DNA of 64,000 nucleotides from Peronospora farinosa (GCA_947646735.1 CANTFK010000485.1:1-64000), one strand, 5' to 3'; counted from the first letter of the stretch, positions 46,415-59,480 are shown. Numbers and translations: made by a program. The notes: generated by a model not told the origin, from the sequence alone.

Positions 46415-49400
46415 GTGGCAGCTCGGGCTCCTAGCCCCAAAGTGATTCATACCCACTTCAAAGCCACCACCATGCGCGATGATTCGACACTGATTATTAT
46501 CAGTCTCATCGTTGCTGGAGTGAAGCGACCACTCCGAGCGTTGTTGGATTCTGGCGCTTCCAACTTCTTTTGTGCATCCTGTTTGTCACTTCTCCCGTCG
46601 ACTGTCACGATTAGAGAAGGTTCAAGTGACATCCTTGTCAAACTTGCCGATGAACAACTAAAACGTGCCTACACAGACATTAATCGAACAGGGGTTCCCA
46701 ATTATAAACGAGGCGGTAGAGCAGGGGCTCCCGCGTACAAGCACATCGAACAAGCAGAGGATACCGATCAATTTCGAGGCGGTCAAGCAGCAACTTCGCA
46801 AACACACACATCGATCAAGCAAAGTCTTTCGCGCGTCACCGAGGCGGTCGAGAACGAGCTCCCGCATACAAAAGAGGCGATCGAAGACGACCTCCCTCCT
46901 ATATATGACGAGAATGGGAGACTATGGACACGCATGAGACCGAAGTTGTGTAGGCAGAGCCCCCCCCGTCTATATGAAAGTACATCATCCTTCTGTGATA
47001 GCGACGTGCCAGTCTCGATAAGGGGCTCGAAACGCAAGAGAAAACTCGAGAAAGGAGCACGCTGATAACCAAGACGACGACATTTACGTCAAAATGCTGA
47101 TGCAGATGATTCCGTAGTGACGGAATCCGTAAGCGCGCTTGGATATGTAGAGTGATCTCCGCATAGTGGCCGCTATATTGAGGTAGCGAGCCCGCCGTGC
47201 ACTGCTTCAGAGGTTACATCTCTATCAGCCCTTTCATGGAAAAATTTCCTTCACGATCTCAAGGCCGGCAACATCAAGCAAGTGTGCATCGTTTCAGCCA
47301 CCGAAGCAGCCAGTGAAGAAGTTTTGGAGGCTCGCCAAAAAGAGCGCTGAGCCTAAATCAGCGCGCGAAGAACGCTTCGCGGCACAATCTTGGGATGCTC
47401 TACGTGCTTCGTGCAGCCCTGTCTATGAGATCGCCCGTGAGTACGCCGATATCTTCCTGGAAAAATTCCTGCGGAGCTATCAGCGGATCGTGGAGTGCGA
47501 CACGAAATAGATCTCGTGCCAAGATCAAAGTATTGCGTGACGCGGCAGTGGCCGTTAACGCGCGACCAAGTCATCGCTATTGATGAATTTTTCGAGGGGC
47601 GCCGTGAGGCTGGCCATGTCCACAAGAGCATCTCGCCACATCTAAGCCCGACTTTGTGTATGAAGAAAGCCACCGGCGGTTGGCGCATTGTGCACGCCTT
47701 CAACAAGCTGAATGACGCCACGATCCCGGCTCAAACGCCTATCCCTCGAAAAGACATGGTATTGAATACCATGCCCGGGAGCGAGATCTACAGCGCCATA
47801 GATCTGACAGTTGGTTTCTATCAGATCCTCGTGAGGGACAGTGACACATCGTTTACTGAGGTCAGCACCACAAGCGGGATGCTCTGGGAGTGGCTAGTCA
47901 TGCCACAAGGTCTTAAGAACGCTCCAGTTACGTTCAATTGGATGGTGACACAAGTACTTCGCCCACTTCGCGACTTTGCACCGAGCTACTTTGACGACAT
48001 TTTTGTTCACAGCCGCGCTGAGCAAAAGCTTAGCGCTACGGAGGTACACCTTCGACACTTAAAGCAGGTGTTTCAAGTTGTGCGCGAGAATAAATTGAAT
48101 GCGAATTTGAAGAAATGTGTCTTCTGCGCTCCCGAGATTCCAGTACTCGGTTGTTACGCCAGCAAGGAAGGTGTCCGCGCTGATCCTGAGAAGATCTCAT
48201 CGATCTGTTCCTGGCCAACGCCCAGGAACCAAACTGAACTACGTCGATGTCTCGGTGTGGCGAATTACTTGCATAAGTATACAACAAATTATGCTGAGCT
48301 AGTTCGGCCATTATTGACTTTGCATAAGAAAGACGCAGTATGGTAATGGACGGCAGAACATCAATCTGCCTTCGACTCCATAAAGAAGAGCTTGTCCGAG
48401 GCACCGGTGCTGATGCTACCTGATGATTCCAAGCCATTTCACGTAGTATGTGATGCGAGCAATTTCGCTATAGGATGTGCCCTCATGCAATTTTGATGAA
48501 GAGGGTCGAGAGCGCGTCGTGAGTTTTCAATCACGACAGATGAAACCTGCCGAGAAAAATTATCCGGTACACGACAAGGAACTTTTGGCTATGCGTTCCG
48601 CGCTAATCAAGTTTAGAGTATATTTGTTCGGCGAAAAGATGTTTTCTATCTACACAGTTCACGCATCATTGCGTACCGCCGTCAAGAGCCCTCACTTGTC
48701 CCAGCGTATGGAATGTTGGTTGTCATTTTTCGCCGAGTATAATTTTGTGATGCATTAAAAGCCTGGTAAGAATAACATTCTCGCTTACGCGCTTTCTCGT
48801 CGTCCTGATTACGATCCTCGGCGCGACATGGGTCATCAAACGGAGAATGTTGATGAAGACGAAGATATCTATGAGTGTTGTATTGAGCTGGGGCTCAATG
48901 CGATGATTTCGACAACCGTACTGTAGTCCGAACTCAGATCGCTGAATCCTACGCAAATGATTCCTTCTATGCGGGAATAACCAATTATCTCAAAGACCCG
49001 AGCAAAAATTTACTTGCGAAGTTGGCGAAAACACACGCGACAAAATCAGGCGTTACGCGCTGACGGCCCGTTGCTGACGTACTCGATAGACGTCCTTGAT
49101 TCACCGCGTGTCGTTATTCCTATTGATGACGACCTTCGAGCCCGATTGGTTCATTTTCACGACAATCCATCTGGCGGATACCTGGGTCGCGAAAAGACAT
49201 TTGCGGCTATTTCTAGCGTGTTTTCTGGCCGAGAATGTATAAGTACATCCAGAAATGGGTGCGCTACTGTAAAACCTGTCAGCGTGTGAAGCCCGCAACG
49301 TCTTTACAAGACCCATTGCGTCCGCTTCCGATTGTCACGGAAACCTGGCGTTCGGTCAGCATGGATTTTACCTTTGGACTTCCACCGGATGAACAGAAAG

Positions 49401-50543
49401 GCACGGGTGTATTGGTTCTAGTGGATCGATTCAGCAAAATGGTGCATTTTGCTAAGGTCTCCGCTAACATTACGGCGGAGACGACAGCGAAGATCTTCAT
49501 TGATCGTATCTTTAGGCATCACGGCTTGCCAGAATATATTGTTTCGAACCATGACCCGCGTTTCACTTCGGCTTTCTGGGCCGAATTATTCCAGCTATTA
49601 GGCACGCGGTTGATTGTCCCATCCAGAGTCGGTTGGGCAAACGGAGCGTGTGAAGAGAGTGCTCGAAGATGTCTTGCGTAGTTATGTAACATCGTTCTCG
49701 TCATGGAGTTCTTTTCTTCTACTTGCAAAGCTTGCAATTAACAGTGCAGCCCATGCGTCAACCGATTTGATGCCCTTTTTCGTGAACAACGCGAGTCATC
49801 CTCGCATTTCGGCGCTACTTGCTCTCTTAGCTTCGGAGCACCCTTCCTCAAAGCTTGGTGGGGTAGTATCTACCGATGGAATTGCGCCGAAACTATTGAT
49901 GATTGATAAAGATGAGAATAAGGTTGCTGCCGATGCAACTCCTGTTGGTAATTTTGTGGCCAACGGCATATCGACTCCTGACGCGATGCATTCCATCGCG
50001 TCTTCCTTTGCTAATTTTGCTCCTAAAGAGGATTTGTCGCCTGTAAGTTCGGCTGCAGTAACCGAATTTCTGCTATTACGACAAGGAATCGCGCATTTTG
50101 TGCGTAATGCATTACAAGAGGCAGTCGACAAGCAAAAGGAGAATGCAGACAGAAGAGATCGAAAGAATATGTTGACATGTTGAGAGGGTAGATGAGTATT
50201 ATTATCAACAAGTGGATTACCGAACACCTCAGTGACGAATTTGAGCGCTAATAAGTTAGCTCCAAGATATATTGGCCCATTTCGGGTTGTTAAGGTGCAT
50301 GGTGACGCTTACTCGCTAGACATACCTACATCTATGCGTTTGCACACGACATTCTATTTTGAGCGCCTTAAGGCTTACCTACTGGCAAATCTCCCTTCGA
50401 ATCTTTCCCGATCTTCTGCGCCGGCTCAAAATCCGACATCCCTTGACGACGACGCTGACGACGACTGGGACCAAGTCCTGACCGAACGCGTGCAGACTCG
50501 ATCTGCAGAAGTCCTCCGAACGCGTGCAGACTCGATCTGCTGA
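46415..50543 (+). pseudogene. pol: Gypsy-2 pol: protease, RT, RNase H, integrase
   Basis: The protease motif RALLDSGASNFFC is intact (near 46,540). RT lies in 47,495-48,346 with MKKATGGWRIVHAFNKLN, MPQGLKNAPVTFNW and YFDDIFVHSR. RNase H runs from 48,347 to 48,758 with a stop and shift. Integrase has a zinc-binding part split near 49,230 and a core in 49,235-49,681 (MDFTFGLPPD, HDPRFTSAFW), shifting before the end. The GPY module (RYIGPFRVVKVHGDAYSLD) is in 50,232-50,400. Numerous breaks; inactive. Confidence 0.9.
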
Positions 50544-51802
50544 AGTCCTCCGAACGCAGTCGTCTCAAGATGTAGGCGCTCAACCAGTACCCGCTGCTCA
50601 CGTCGGGTCCGCTCAGTAACCTCAGTCGCAGCAACCGCGCGATCTTGAGCTCTCTCATCCATCCAGCGAGAATCAAGTAGGGCGTTCTTCGACTCTTCGA
50701 CTTAAGCGCGAAGTAGGCGCAGCTCGTCATTCGACTGTACAGGCGCCCGATTGCGAAAATCGGCGCGTATCGCCAGAGGTCTTCCGTCGTGATGTTCCTC
50801 CGCCCTTAATTAATGCACCGGGCGCGCCGCTGGATTGTTGACCGTATTGTCTATCACGAGGATCATAATCTTTAGTCGCCGAGTAATGAGTCGGAGCCCA
50901 CGAATAACCATGTCGAAAAACATAATAAGGTTCGATGGTTGTGATATTCGCCGGCGGACGATATATGTGAACCATCGAATACGCTGACCCAGGATGTTCC
51001 GGACGTGGCCGAGGACTATGAGCCCGTCGAAAGACGGTGATCGCGACCGACGCTGCCAATTTCATCTCCAATCTCGCGAGCCGTAATGCTCGCGAGCAAC
51101 GAAACCACGACGACCTCCCGAGCGACTCCGAGACCGAGACCTATTACGAAGCTCGGGAGCATACGGATAATACGATTGAAGACCTCGGCTACGTGATCGC
51201 CCACGGCGACCGTAAGGACGCGCTCTCACATATCGTATCTCAAATACCTGGAACTCCGGAAGGCTTCTCTCATAACGGGCTATCAACGGACGAATATGAT
51301 CGGGCATGCCCCGCGTACACACCAAGTCGTTCCATTCCTTCCGGACCGGTCGCGATCTGCCCACGTTGCACGTTCGACATCCCTCACGAACGTGGACGTA
51401 ACAAAGGTGATTCTCGTCACAAGTCATGCGACAGATGCGTTGGCGTAGGTCACCAATAGCGTGTCTATCACGCGTTCCCTCGCGACCATCTAACCAGGAC
51501 TTGAAGGACGTTCCTTCACGTCTACTCGCGTTCCAGCGTCTGATGAAGGCACACCAAGATCTCTGCAACGCATCTTCGGTATATGCGTTGTTCGTCGCTT
51601 TGCCTCTCACTGTACGGTATCGCGTAATGAGGTCCTTCTTGACCTCCAGTAGCTCGGGTTCGACAACACCTTCAAGACCATACAAGCGCCACGGTTTTTA
51701 GTCCTCATCCATGACCTTCTGCGCCTGCTCTCTTCGAATTGTCGCTTGGTGTCCCCAGTTCTGGTTGTCAGAGAAATTTTTTCGTGGACGTCTAGGTTCC
51801 AT
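50426..51802 (-). pseudogene. Antisense reading frame of Gypsy-2 (Arg/Ser-rich, coiled-coil end)
   Basis: Opposite to pol, a frame starts at ATG 51,802 (MEPRRPRKNFSDNQNWG). It passes one TAA near 51,700 and stays open to 51,062 with KPWRLYGLEGVVEPELLEV and a strongly Arg/Ser-rich stretch (RGRSRSRG, RNRSRSRSRSGG). After a frame change it continues in 51,071-50,727 (SVAITVFRRAHSPRPRPEH, YVFRHGYSWAPTHYSATKDY). A last part near 50,730-50,480 is helical and charged (NDELRLLRA, RTRREQRVLVERLHLE). Position matches the Gypsy-1 and Gypsy-3 antisense frames. Sense frames across it lack family matches that I can see. Confidence 0.6.
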
Positions 51803-52231
51803 GCTGCTCAGTTATGTCTAACTGAGCAAGTTTGAAGTTACGCCGTTGGTCGAAAAAAAACTTTCTGCGTTTCGCGCTTACGTTGAGGTTAGCGCAACTC
51901 AAAGGGGGGGGGGGTGATGTAATGGGGCAACCTATTACATAAGTAGTTGTAAGGATAATACATAATTACATAAGTAGGCATAGGGCAGTATCCGATTAGC
52001 GGATACTGCGAGTCATTTTGTTATTGGTTTATTATTGGGTTGCCAATAATTAATCAATAATAAATCGACTTCCATATTGAGTGGTCCCATGAGCTAGGGA
52101 ACATATTCGCACTTACTGCGAATTAGACCAAAAACAAAATAAAACAGAGTTATAATAATAACGAGTTAATTAAGATCGCTTCCTCAGCGCCCTTTTAGTG
52201 TAAGACGGTAACGGGTGCTTAGCCCGTCACA

Positions 52232-53230
52232 GTTTCTGATAGGTCGGAACTAGACATTGTTAGCTGTGTTTCAGGTGTTTGGAACATGGAACGCTAAAAC
52301 TCAGTCGCGAACCGGGGATTCATATTGGACACAAGCTCACGGGTAACAAGTGCAGTCAAAAAAATGTATCGATGAATACTCGAGCACAGCCCTCTGCTGT
52401 GATTGTGGTGGAGTGGATTCTTAAACGACGTGAGAGAACCACAAACACACACAGCGCCGGACTGCCGACTTACGGAGGGGGTACCCCGATACCGTGTCGT
52501 GTCAACCTTGGGTCTCACCTTGTGTACCCGTCGGCTTGGCTGGTCTTGCTCCTCGTTAGACGCAGAAGACTTAAAGACTTGGTCTTTGTATAAGACTTGG
52601 ACTTGGTGGTCCCCGAGTGGATATACTTCACTTGGGACCGGGTTTCTTGGGCTCAATCGACTGGGTCGAGAGCAGTGCACCTGGTACTATGTACCCCTTC
52701 GGTGGCTAACGGTTTCTTGGTCTTTCGACCCCTTTTCTTGTTCCCCGTAGGGAAACCGCTTCATATAGCGGGTCGTAGAATGGGTACGAACCCACAGGCC
52801 AAAATACTTCCTGGGGTTCGTTCGAGCTTGAATCTTACCACACGTCTGTCTTCAACGGGGGGGGGGGGGGCCAAAACAAATCCCTTCCCCGGAACAGGTG
52901 GGTAGATCGAAACAAGCTCGCACTTGAGTCTTGACACCTCAGGCCAACTATCCTGAGGTTCAACTTGCGTTGCGTGAGCCTTCACCTCACCTGACGTCGG
53001 TGGGCCAAAGGGTATCCCGCCCGGAATAGGTGAGGTGACGGAGAAGCTTGAAGGAAGCGCTTGGAGCTGCCACGTGTAATGCAAATTCGAGTGTGTTTAT
53101 TTACCTTATTCTCTGTATGCTTTTCTTGCCTAACCTTAACCCTTTGATCTAGATAGTGCCCCGTGTGGACTCTTGGAAGAAGAACTGGCTCCATGTTACC
53201 TGTACTTTCTGTAATCTTCGATATTCTGTG
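52232..53230 (+). mobile_element. Gypsy leader fragment related to the Gypsy-1 leader
   Basis: It shares ordered strings with 20,655-21,240: GACTGCCGACT, CGGAGGGGGTACC, CTCACCTTGTGTACCC, GGATATACTTCACT, a long G run followed by CCAAAA, and CGGAACAGGTGGGTAG. It has no LTR on its left and no gag on its right. Confidence 0.65.
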
Positions 53231-54455
53231 TACCGATTCTGCACCCTCGGACATTGGGCCCCTGTACCCCTGGGTCCCTGTACTCCTGGGCCCCTGTACC
53301 CCTGGGCCCCTGGAACCTGTTTCCGGGACCTGGGGCCTGTGCTGACTCCGCACGTCTGGGTCCTTATATTCTTATTAAGGCGGGGCCTGGTGAGTGGTTG
53401 TAAATCCGCGAGGCCGGGTCGTGGTCACTCCCTCGGGGAAGTGACCAGAAATTCTCTTGCTCTCTGTTCCATTTCCCTTAAACTCCAATTTTCCCTGGCA
53501 CTTCACCACACGTTCGATACCACTGTCCCCGATAGCTGGTACCCCTGTCCCTGGTGCCATGTCCCTGGTGACTGGAAACCTTGTTCCCGGTTACTAGAAA
53601 CCCTGTGCCCGGTAACTGGTATCCCTGTCCCCGGTAACCTGGACGTTCGATACCCCTGTCCCTGGTGACTAGTATCCCGGTGGTATCCCTGTCCCCGGTA
53701 ACTGAAAACCCTGTCCCTGGTGACTAGGAACCCGCGTCCCTGGTGAATGGTACCCCTGTCCCTGGTGACCCTCAGTTGAACCTTGGAATCTTGCGAGGCC
53801 TGGGTTCTTGTACCCTGGTACCCTGGTCTCTTGTACCGTGGGCCCTTGGACCTTGGAGCCTGTACTGGCTCTGCACGTAGAAATACCTTGCACCTTCTTT
53901 GACCTTAGGACCCTGGACCACCTCGGGGCACTGGCCCTTTCGGGTCCTGGTGTGCGCACGGTAACCTTGCACGGTAACCTTGTACCTTTGACCCTGGACG
54001 TTTGATACCCCTGTCCCCGGTAACTGGTACCCCTGTCCCCGGTGACTGGTACCCCTGTCCCCGATAGCTGGTACCCCTGTCCCTGGTGCCCTGTCCCTGG
54101 TGACTGATACCCTTGTCCCCGGTTACTAGAAACCCTGTTCCCGGTAACTGGTATCCCTGTCCCCGGTAGCTGGTACCCCTGTCCCTGGTGCCCTGTCCCT
54201 GGTGACTGATACCCTTGTCCCCGGTTACTAGAACCCCTGTCCCCGGTAACTGGTATCCATGTCCCCGGTAAATGAAAACCCTGTCCCTGGTGACTAGTAC
54301 TCCGGTCCCTGGTGACTGAAAACCCTGTCCCTGGTGACCCTCGATTGAACCTTGGGACCTTGCGAGGCCTGGGCCCTTGTACCCTGGGGCCCCTGTACCC
54401 TGGTACCCTGGGGCCTTGGTACCCTACCTCCCGATTCTCCTGGCACTTCACCACA
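53231..54455. repeat. 22-bp minisatellite
   Basis: Units of the type CCCCTGTCCCCGGTAACTGG, period about 22 with variants and some longer steps, run for over 1 kb. Long frames here on either strand are a result of the period. Confidence 0.88.
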
Positions 54456-57399
54456 TGATCGACTCAGGTACAGCAACAAGATGTACCATCCACCTGTCTA
54501 CAATACGAGAATGCCATTATTCCCGGGGGATCTTTGGGAAACTCAACGACGAAGTCCATTAATACGGACTCCCAGCACTCTGCCGGAACAGGTAGAGGCT
54601 GCAACGGTGCACGGAGTGAAGGACTAGGCTTCACTCTTTGACACATCTCGCAAGCACGCACGTACTTGCCCACAAGCTTATACTTTCGTGGCCAGTAAAA
54701 GTGGCGACTGACCGTGAGGTAAATCTTTTCACGGCCGCAATGCCCACTTATTGGTGGATCGTGACATTCAAACATGATCCGTAACCTGAGATCATGTTGT
54801 GGCGGTACAACGACACGAGGTGTGTCACCGTTTACGGCTGTGTAGTACAGTAAGACGTTCCGCTGGGTGTATCGATCTATAGAAGATCGATACATGGCAG
54901 GTAAGCGCTTCTTAGCTTACTTGGATGAGTCCTTGAGGTATTCCAATAGGCGTACAAGATCACTATCTTGTGCGAATGCCATTATAATGTAGTCGAGTGA
55001 ACTCGACGACAAAACGCTGGTACTCAGCGCAGCGACAGTAGTATCCACATCGCTGTCGGACTGTAAAGTCGGCTCGAAGTCGAGCCGACGTGAGAGCGCA
55101 TCGGCGACGACGTTAAATCGTCCCGGTTTACACTCCACGGATAAGTTGTACGCCGCGAAGAACGACAACCATCTTGCCATTCGTTGCGAGAGGTGTGGAC
55201 TGTTTACAGCCGTGCGTAATGACGCATGGTCTATATACACAGTGAACGGACAATATACACAATGCACGGTTTTGTCTCCTACGAGATAGACGTGCAAATC
55301 AGCCAGTGCATATTTAATGGTAAAGAGCTCCTTGTCATGCACCAGGTAATTGCGCTCAGCTGGTTGCAGCTGAAGCGTTTGATAAGCAGACGACACGCTC
55401 TTCGCCTTTTGTGTCATACTGCATCAGTGCACAATCAGTTGCAAAATCGCTTTCATCACAGACCACGTGAATTTTTCTGTCCTGATCTGCAATCTTCATA
55501 CTGGTGATGGTATCAAGCTTTTCTTGATACGTGCAAGGAACGCTGAAAGTAAGCGTTTCAATTTCACTTTACATATTGCTTGAGTAAACAAGAAAGATGT
55601 ACGGTCATCTCGGCGTAGTTGCGCAAGTACTTGTGCAGATACGTCGCTATTCCAAGGAATTTCCTTAGACCTTTGACATCGACTGGCACTAGCCAGTCCG
55701 TGATCGCCTTGATCTTTTCTGGATCAGGGAGTACGCGTTCTTTCCGACGATGCACCCAAGAAGTGGTATTTTGCTAGCTGCGAATGTACACTTCTTGAGG
55801 TTGGCGTACAGCTTATTCTCGCGCATAAGTGTAAGAACCTTACGGACGTGGAGTCTTTGGACTTCCACGTCTGTTTTCCCGTCCATAGCCCGGCTATGGA
55901 CGAACACATCATCGAAGTAACTCGGTGCGAATTCGCGCCCGGTCTCAATAGATGTGAAACACATCTATTGAATGTGGCTGGTGCATTACTAAGCCCTTGC
56001 GGCATCACCAACTATTCCCAGAGCATAACATTGGGAGTGATCACTGCTGTGTACGGGATGTCCCGTTCACACATTAAGGTTCTGATAGAAACCATCCATC
56101 AGATCCATGGACGAAAAGATGGTACATTTAGACATACCATCTATGATTACGTCCTTTCTCGGTATCGGCGTTTGCGCCGGTATCGTTGCAGCTTTCAACT
56201 TGTTGAACGCGCGCACTAGCGCACACAAAAGGTCGTAGAGCTGTGATACGAAGTTTATTTTCTCACATGGCTCACAGCTAGGCGATCGCCAGAGAACTTT
56301 TCGATCGCCTCGACCAATTCTCGAGGCAGTAGCCACTAATTCATGTCACAATAATTTGTGCCTGGAACTAGGTCAATATCTTGTCGAGTACGATTATCCT
56401 TAGGTTACTTGCACGGTACGGATTCAGATAATACATCCTTGAATTCGATATTAAGGATTTGGCTTTAGTGACTCCCAGGATTGCGATGTGGTATCGCTCA
56501 ATCCAGGTCTTCTCAACAAGGACAATTTCTTCCATTGATGAGCTGCTAAGAAACCGTTCGTTCTCGGCAAAGATTGTTGATGACCTGATATTGATAACGT
56601 ACTCGTCCTCTGCGACGAGTACAACGATCTGCTTGACTTTGCCACAACGCAGATCGCGCAAGAACCTTTTAGGTTCGAGCGTAGGCAGCTGCGTTATCTT
56701 CGAAATTAACTTTGGATGCGCAACCAGATCAAGCGTACAAGCGCCTATGTTTGATCCGTCATCAACCAAGACGTTCAACGTCTCGGTTACTTCCTGGGGA
56801 CTTATTCCCTTAGGGCAATGTGAACTTATTCCCTCAGTGATTATTTCCTGGGGACTTACTCCCGCAGGCTCGATGGAACTTGTTCCATCGACTTCCTCTA
56901 GCTGTGGTGGCGCAACCACAGCGAGATCCTCTACGATCAACTCTCCAGTTGATCTAGGATTACCGTGTTGCCGCTTCTGGGCAAACGATTTACTCTTCGG
57001 TGAATGCTGCCCTCTAGGCGAGCATTCATGTCCCGGTCGACTCGACTTATCAGAGTGGCGGACCCTCGGCGCTACCTGTGCTTTTGCACAGCCGCCAGCA
57101 ACTTGCTCCACGGTATGACTGTCTGTCATACTGAGCTCTTGTGCAGTCGTACTAACGACCGTACCACAAGTGAGGTCATCGCACGCACTCGTAGTACATT
57201 TAAACACTTGTGAACGATCTAAAACGTTCATCAGATGGTCATCCGATGAACAAGCGGCAGGCATCGTCACGGTTCGATGCTGCCAGCTGACCCATTGCTC
57301 GTACCTTCGGAGCAGTAGTAATCCTAGGATAACTATGTTAAAGTATGTATGCTGAAAACTTTCCCTCCACTCATAGCGCGCGTCCATCGGTCATTGGTC
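54456..57399 (-). pseudogene. Gypsy-4 pol fragment, inverted
   Basis: Read on the - strand: the pre-RT linker in 57,387-56,368 (LRDLRCGKVKQIVVLV, similar in kind to the other Gypsy elements), RT pieces in 56,336-55,564 (MPQGLSNAPATFNR, then YFDDVFVHSRA in another frame), RNase H in 55,417-54,917 (YIDHASLRTAVNSPHLSQRMARWLSFF), and the integrase zinc-binding region in 54,895-54,464 (CHDPPISGHCGREK, CEMCQRVKP). It is cut at 54,456 by the minisatellite. Confidence 0.85.
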
Positions 57400-57573
57400 A
57401 AGCGCGTTGGTTGATATGATGGCCCATATCAACCATTTAGAGGGCATTTCCAACTTTAGCGAGATGCAAGAACAATATTATAAGTAAAAATAATATTGCC
57501 AAATATTATTAGTTGTAATCAATTTTTACTGACACTTCAAATAAGTGTCAATATCATGTAACGGACTCACCGT
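57400..57573 (-). repeat. Partial LTR at the 5' side of Gypsy-4
   Basis: On the - strand it begins TGTAACGGTGAGTCCGTTACA at 57,573 or one base inside, with the TG start usual for these LTRs. Only about 170 bases remain. Confidence 0.45.
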
Positions 57574-57841
57574 TACACTAAGCCATAGCTGGCATAGCCT
57601 TCCCGACCACAAAATTTTCCATTTGCTACTCAACCGCAAAAACATCTACCCTGCACTCCCTACACGCTATTCCTCCGTCAAAATGTCGCCTAAGCTCCAG
57701 CCGTCTTCATTCGCGTTCATCGTAAACTTTACGGGTTTGGCTTGCACAGACGTATCATCTCGACAAAATGTCACAAGTTCAAATCGAACTCCTGCGCAGC
57801 AAGAACCGTGGTGTCATCATCACCCTGCAATGTATATGTCT

Positions 57842-58236
57842 CTACTTGTCATCCATATGCCCCATCCTATCTTCCCAATCGGCCCACATCCTGTCAATCA
57901 GCGCTTCAAAAACGTTTTCAGGGTCTTCCACCTGCTCTGCAATGATCGATTCTTCAAACAAACAAATGAAGGGTAAGAAAAGGATCGATACTCACCCTTG
58001 ATGTTGGTTATGACCTCATACACAATCGTACGGGCTTTTGCTGTAACTTCCTTACACATCTGCCAGTGCTTGAGCATTTTCTCTAATCGAGCCGCCTTCT
58101 AAATCTGCACAGAATCTACATTGTGCATCGTATCGATTAATTTTGCCAGCTTTCACGGACGTGCGCATAAATTATTTTCATTTTTTACCTAGAGGAGTAC
58201 CTTCCATTTGACAGACTCACCAATTCGGCCAGACAT
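57842..58236 (-). CDS. Small spliced gene, unknown function
   Basis: Three exons in gene order (58,236-58,201; 58,098-57,996; 57,951-57,842) give an 82-residue protein. Introns start GTACTC and GTGAGT and end TTTAG and TTTGAAG, and all phases fit. The first exon is the least certain. The protein is highly charged and probably all-helical (ARLEKMLKHWQMCKEV, then EQVEDPENVFEALIDRM and WADWEDRMGHMDDK). I recognise no family. It lies just outside the right inverted arm and has no counterpart on the left. Confidence 0.5.
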
Positions 58237-58252
58237 GTCTTGCTATTCTACG

Positions 58253-59480
58253 TACGGGCATGTTGGCGGAGGCAACGGCAACGGCATCAGTAGTGGCGTC
58301 ACGATCGTCAATGTTAGCGGGCATCTGGGAATATATGCTCGATTTGTTTCGGATGGTGAAGTGCAGGTAAAGGGGTGATCTATAAAGGGCCTCCCAAGCA
58401 TATAATAGGACAGGCTATGCCAGGCTGGCATATCCCGCCTGGAAGCTTTGTCGGGCACTCTAACGACAATACAGTAGAGCCTGTCGAAATAAATACTTTG
58501 GGGACCGTGATGTTCTATTATATTATAGAGCTTATAATTTAAATTAGATATAAAATACATTATTCCCCTTCGATTTCCTGTACAGTTCAGTATTGCTCCC
58601 AAGCCGCAACACCGATTCCTCCACCCCACCTTCTCCAATCAGTTCTCTTGGTGATACCGGCATTCGCGCTCAATGAGCGGTCGACTACTTAAGCTAGATC
58701 GTAAAGAGTAGGAACCAAAGTGGGGATGGATACTCAACGCTTTGTCGACGCGCCTAACACTCAGGGATATCCTCACACGCTGCGCATATAAAAGAAAGGA
58801 TATGGTCTTTGAATTAATAATTAAATAGTAGAGGTTTCTTATAATTACCATCGTCTTAAGCTCGGGACCAGGCCATTCTTATATATTATGGAGGTTATAA
58901 TGTTACGGAGGGTTAAATTAGACATTCTACTACTGTAGAGACAAAAGCCGCATGATAGCATGATGGGCAAATACCACCGGTATAAACTTGCTTTTCTAAG
59001 TATAAGTTGGGCGAAGCAGGAGGGTGATGCTTTGACATTTTCTTCACACATTAAATAGACACGGCTCCATCCCCGAGTCACGTGTAATTGTAGGTTGCAA
59101 AGCCAATCCATTACATGCAATTTGTGTAAAGGTCGATGCAGCTCTTCTTTGCTCTGGTGAAATAGAATTTGTGACGCATGGTCGGTCGCATTACATCCGA
59201 TCCGACGATGGATGGAAGAGGAAAAGCGTTTGGCGCACAAGTCACAGCGCCAGGCATCTATAGAAATGTAAGTAAATAGAGGAAAGATCCAGAACTACCA
59301 AAGAAAGACGTCGCCACCTTCGTAAAGCTATGACAATTGATATAGTATTCTGACAATCCGACACTATACCTAATGTATTCAATGAACATCTGTAACATTT
59401 CCGTGTGTCCATTGAAAACTTCCAGAACCGATTGGCCTCACAGTTGTTCATTTCCGAATCGGACAAGACCCAGACAAATC
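58253..59480. other. Upstream region of effector copy 3
   Basis: The part from about 58,960 matches the left arm upstream sequences (7,400-8,110 and 13,440-14,110) in inverted order. On the - strand a frame from about 59,272 (DAWRCDLCAKRFSSSIHRR) is open to 58,845 and resembles a C2H2 finger start. The ATG seen in the left copies is ATA here. No confident gene; a decayed zinc-finger gene is possible. Confidence 0.4.

Larger units (their letters stand above)
44986..52231 (+). mobile_element. Gypsy-2 LTR retrotransposon, full length, decayed
   Basis: LTRs at 44,986-45,303 and 51,918-52,231 begin TGTAATGGGGCAACC and agree at about 85-90% by eye, so the insertion is old. The primer-binding site TGGTAGCGC follows the 5' LTR, and a G-rich tract precedes the 3' LTR. 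The 5-base flanks (AATTC and GTTTC) do not match cleanly. Confidence 0.92.

Noticed and set aside
53669..54454. A 261-codon frame with Gly/Gln/Pro-rich repeats on the - strand
   Set aside because: It follows the 22-base array exactly and has no start context or domain; a product of the repeat.
58233..58378. Short + frame starting MSCYSTYGHVGGG
   Set aside because: Overlaps the first exon of the small - strand gene, and no family or conservation is visible.
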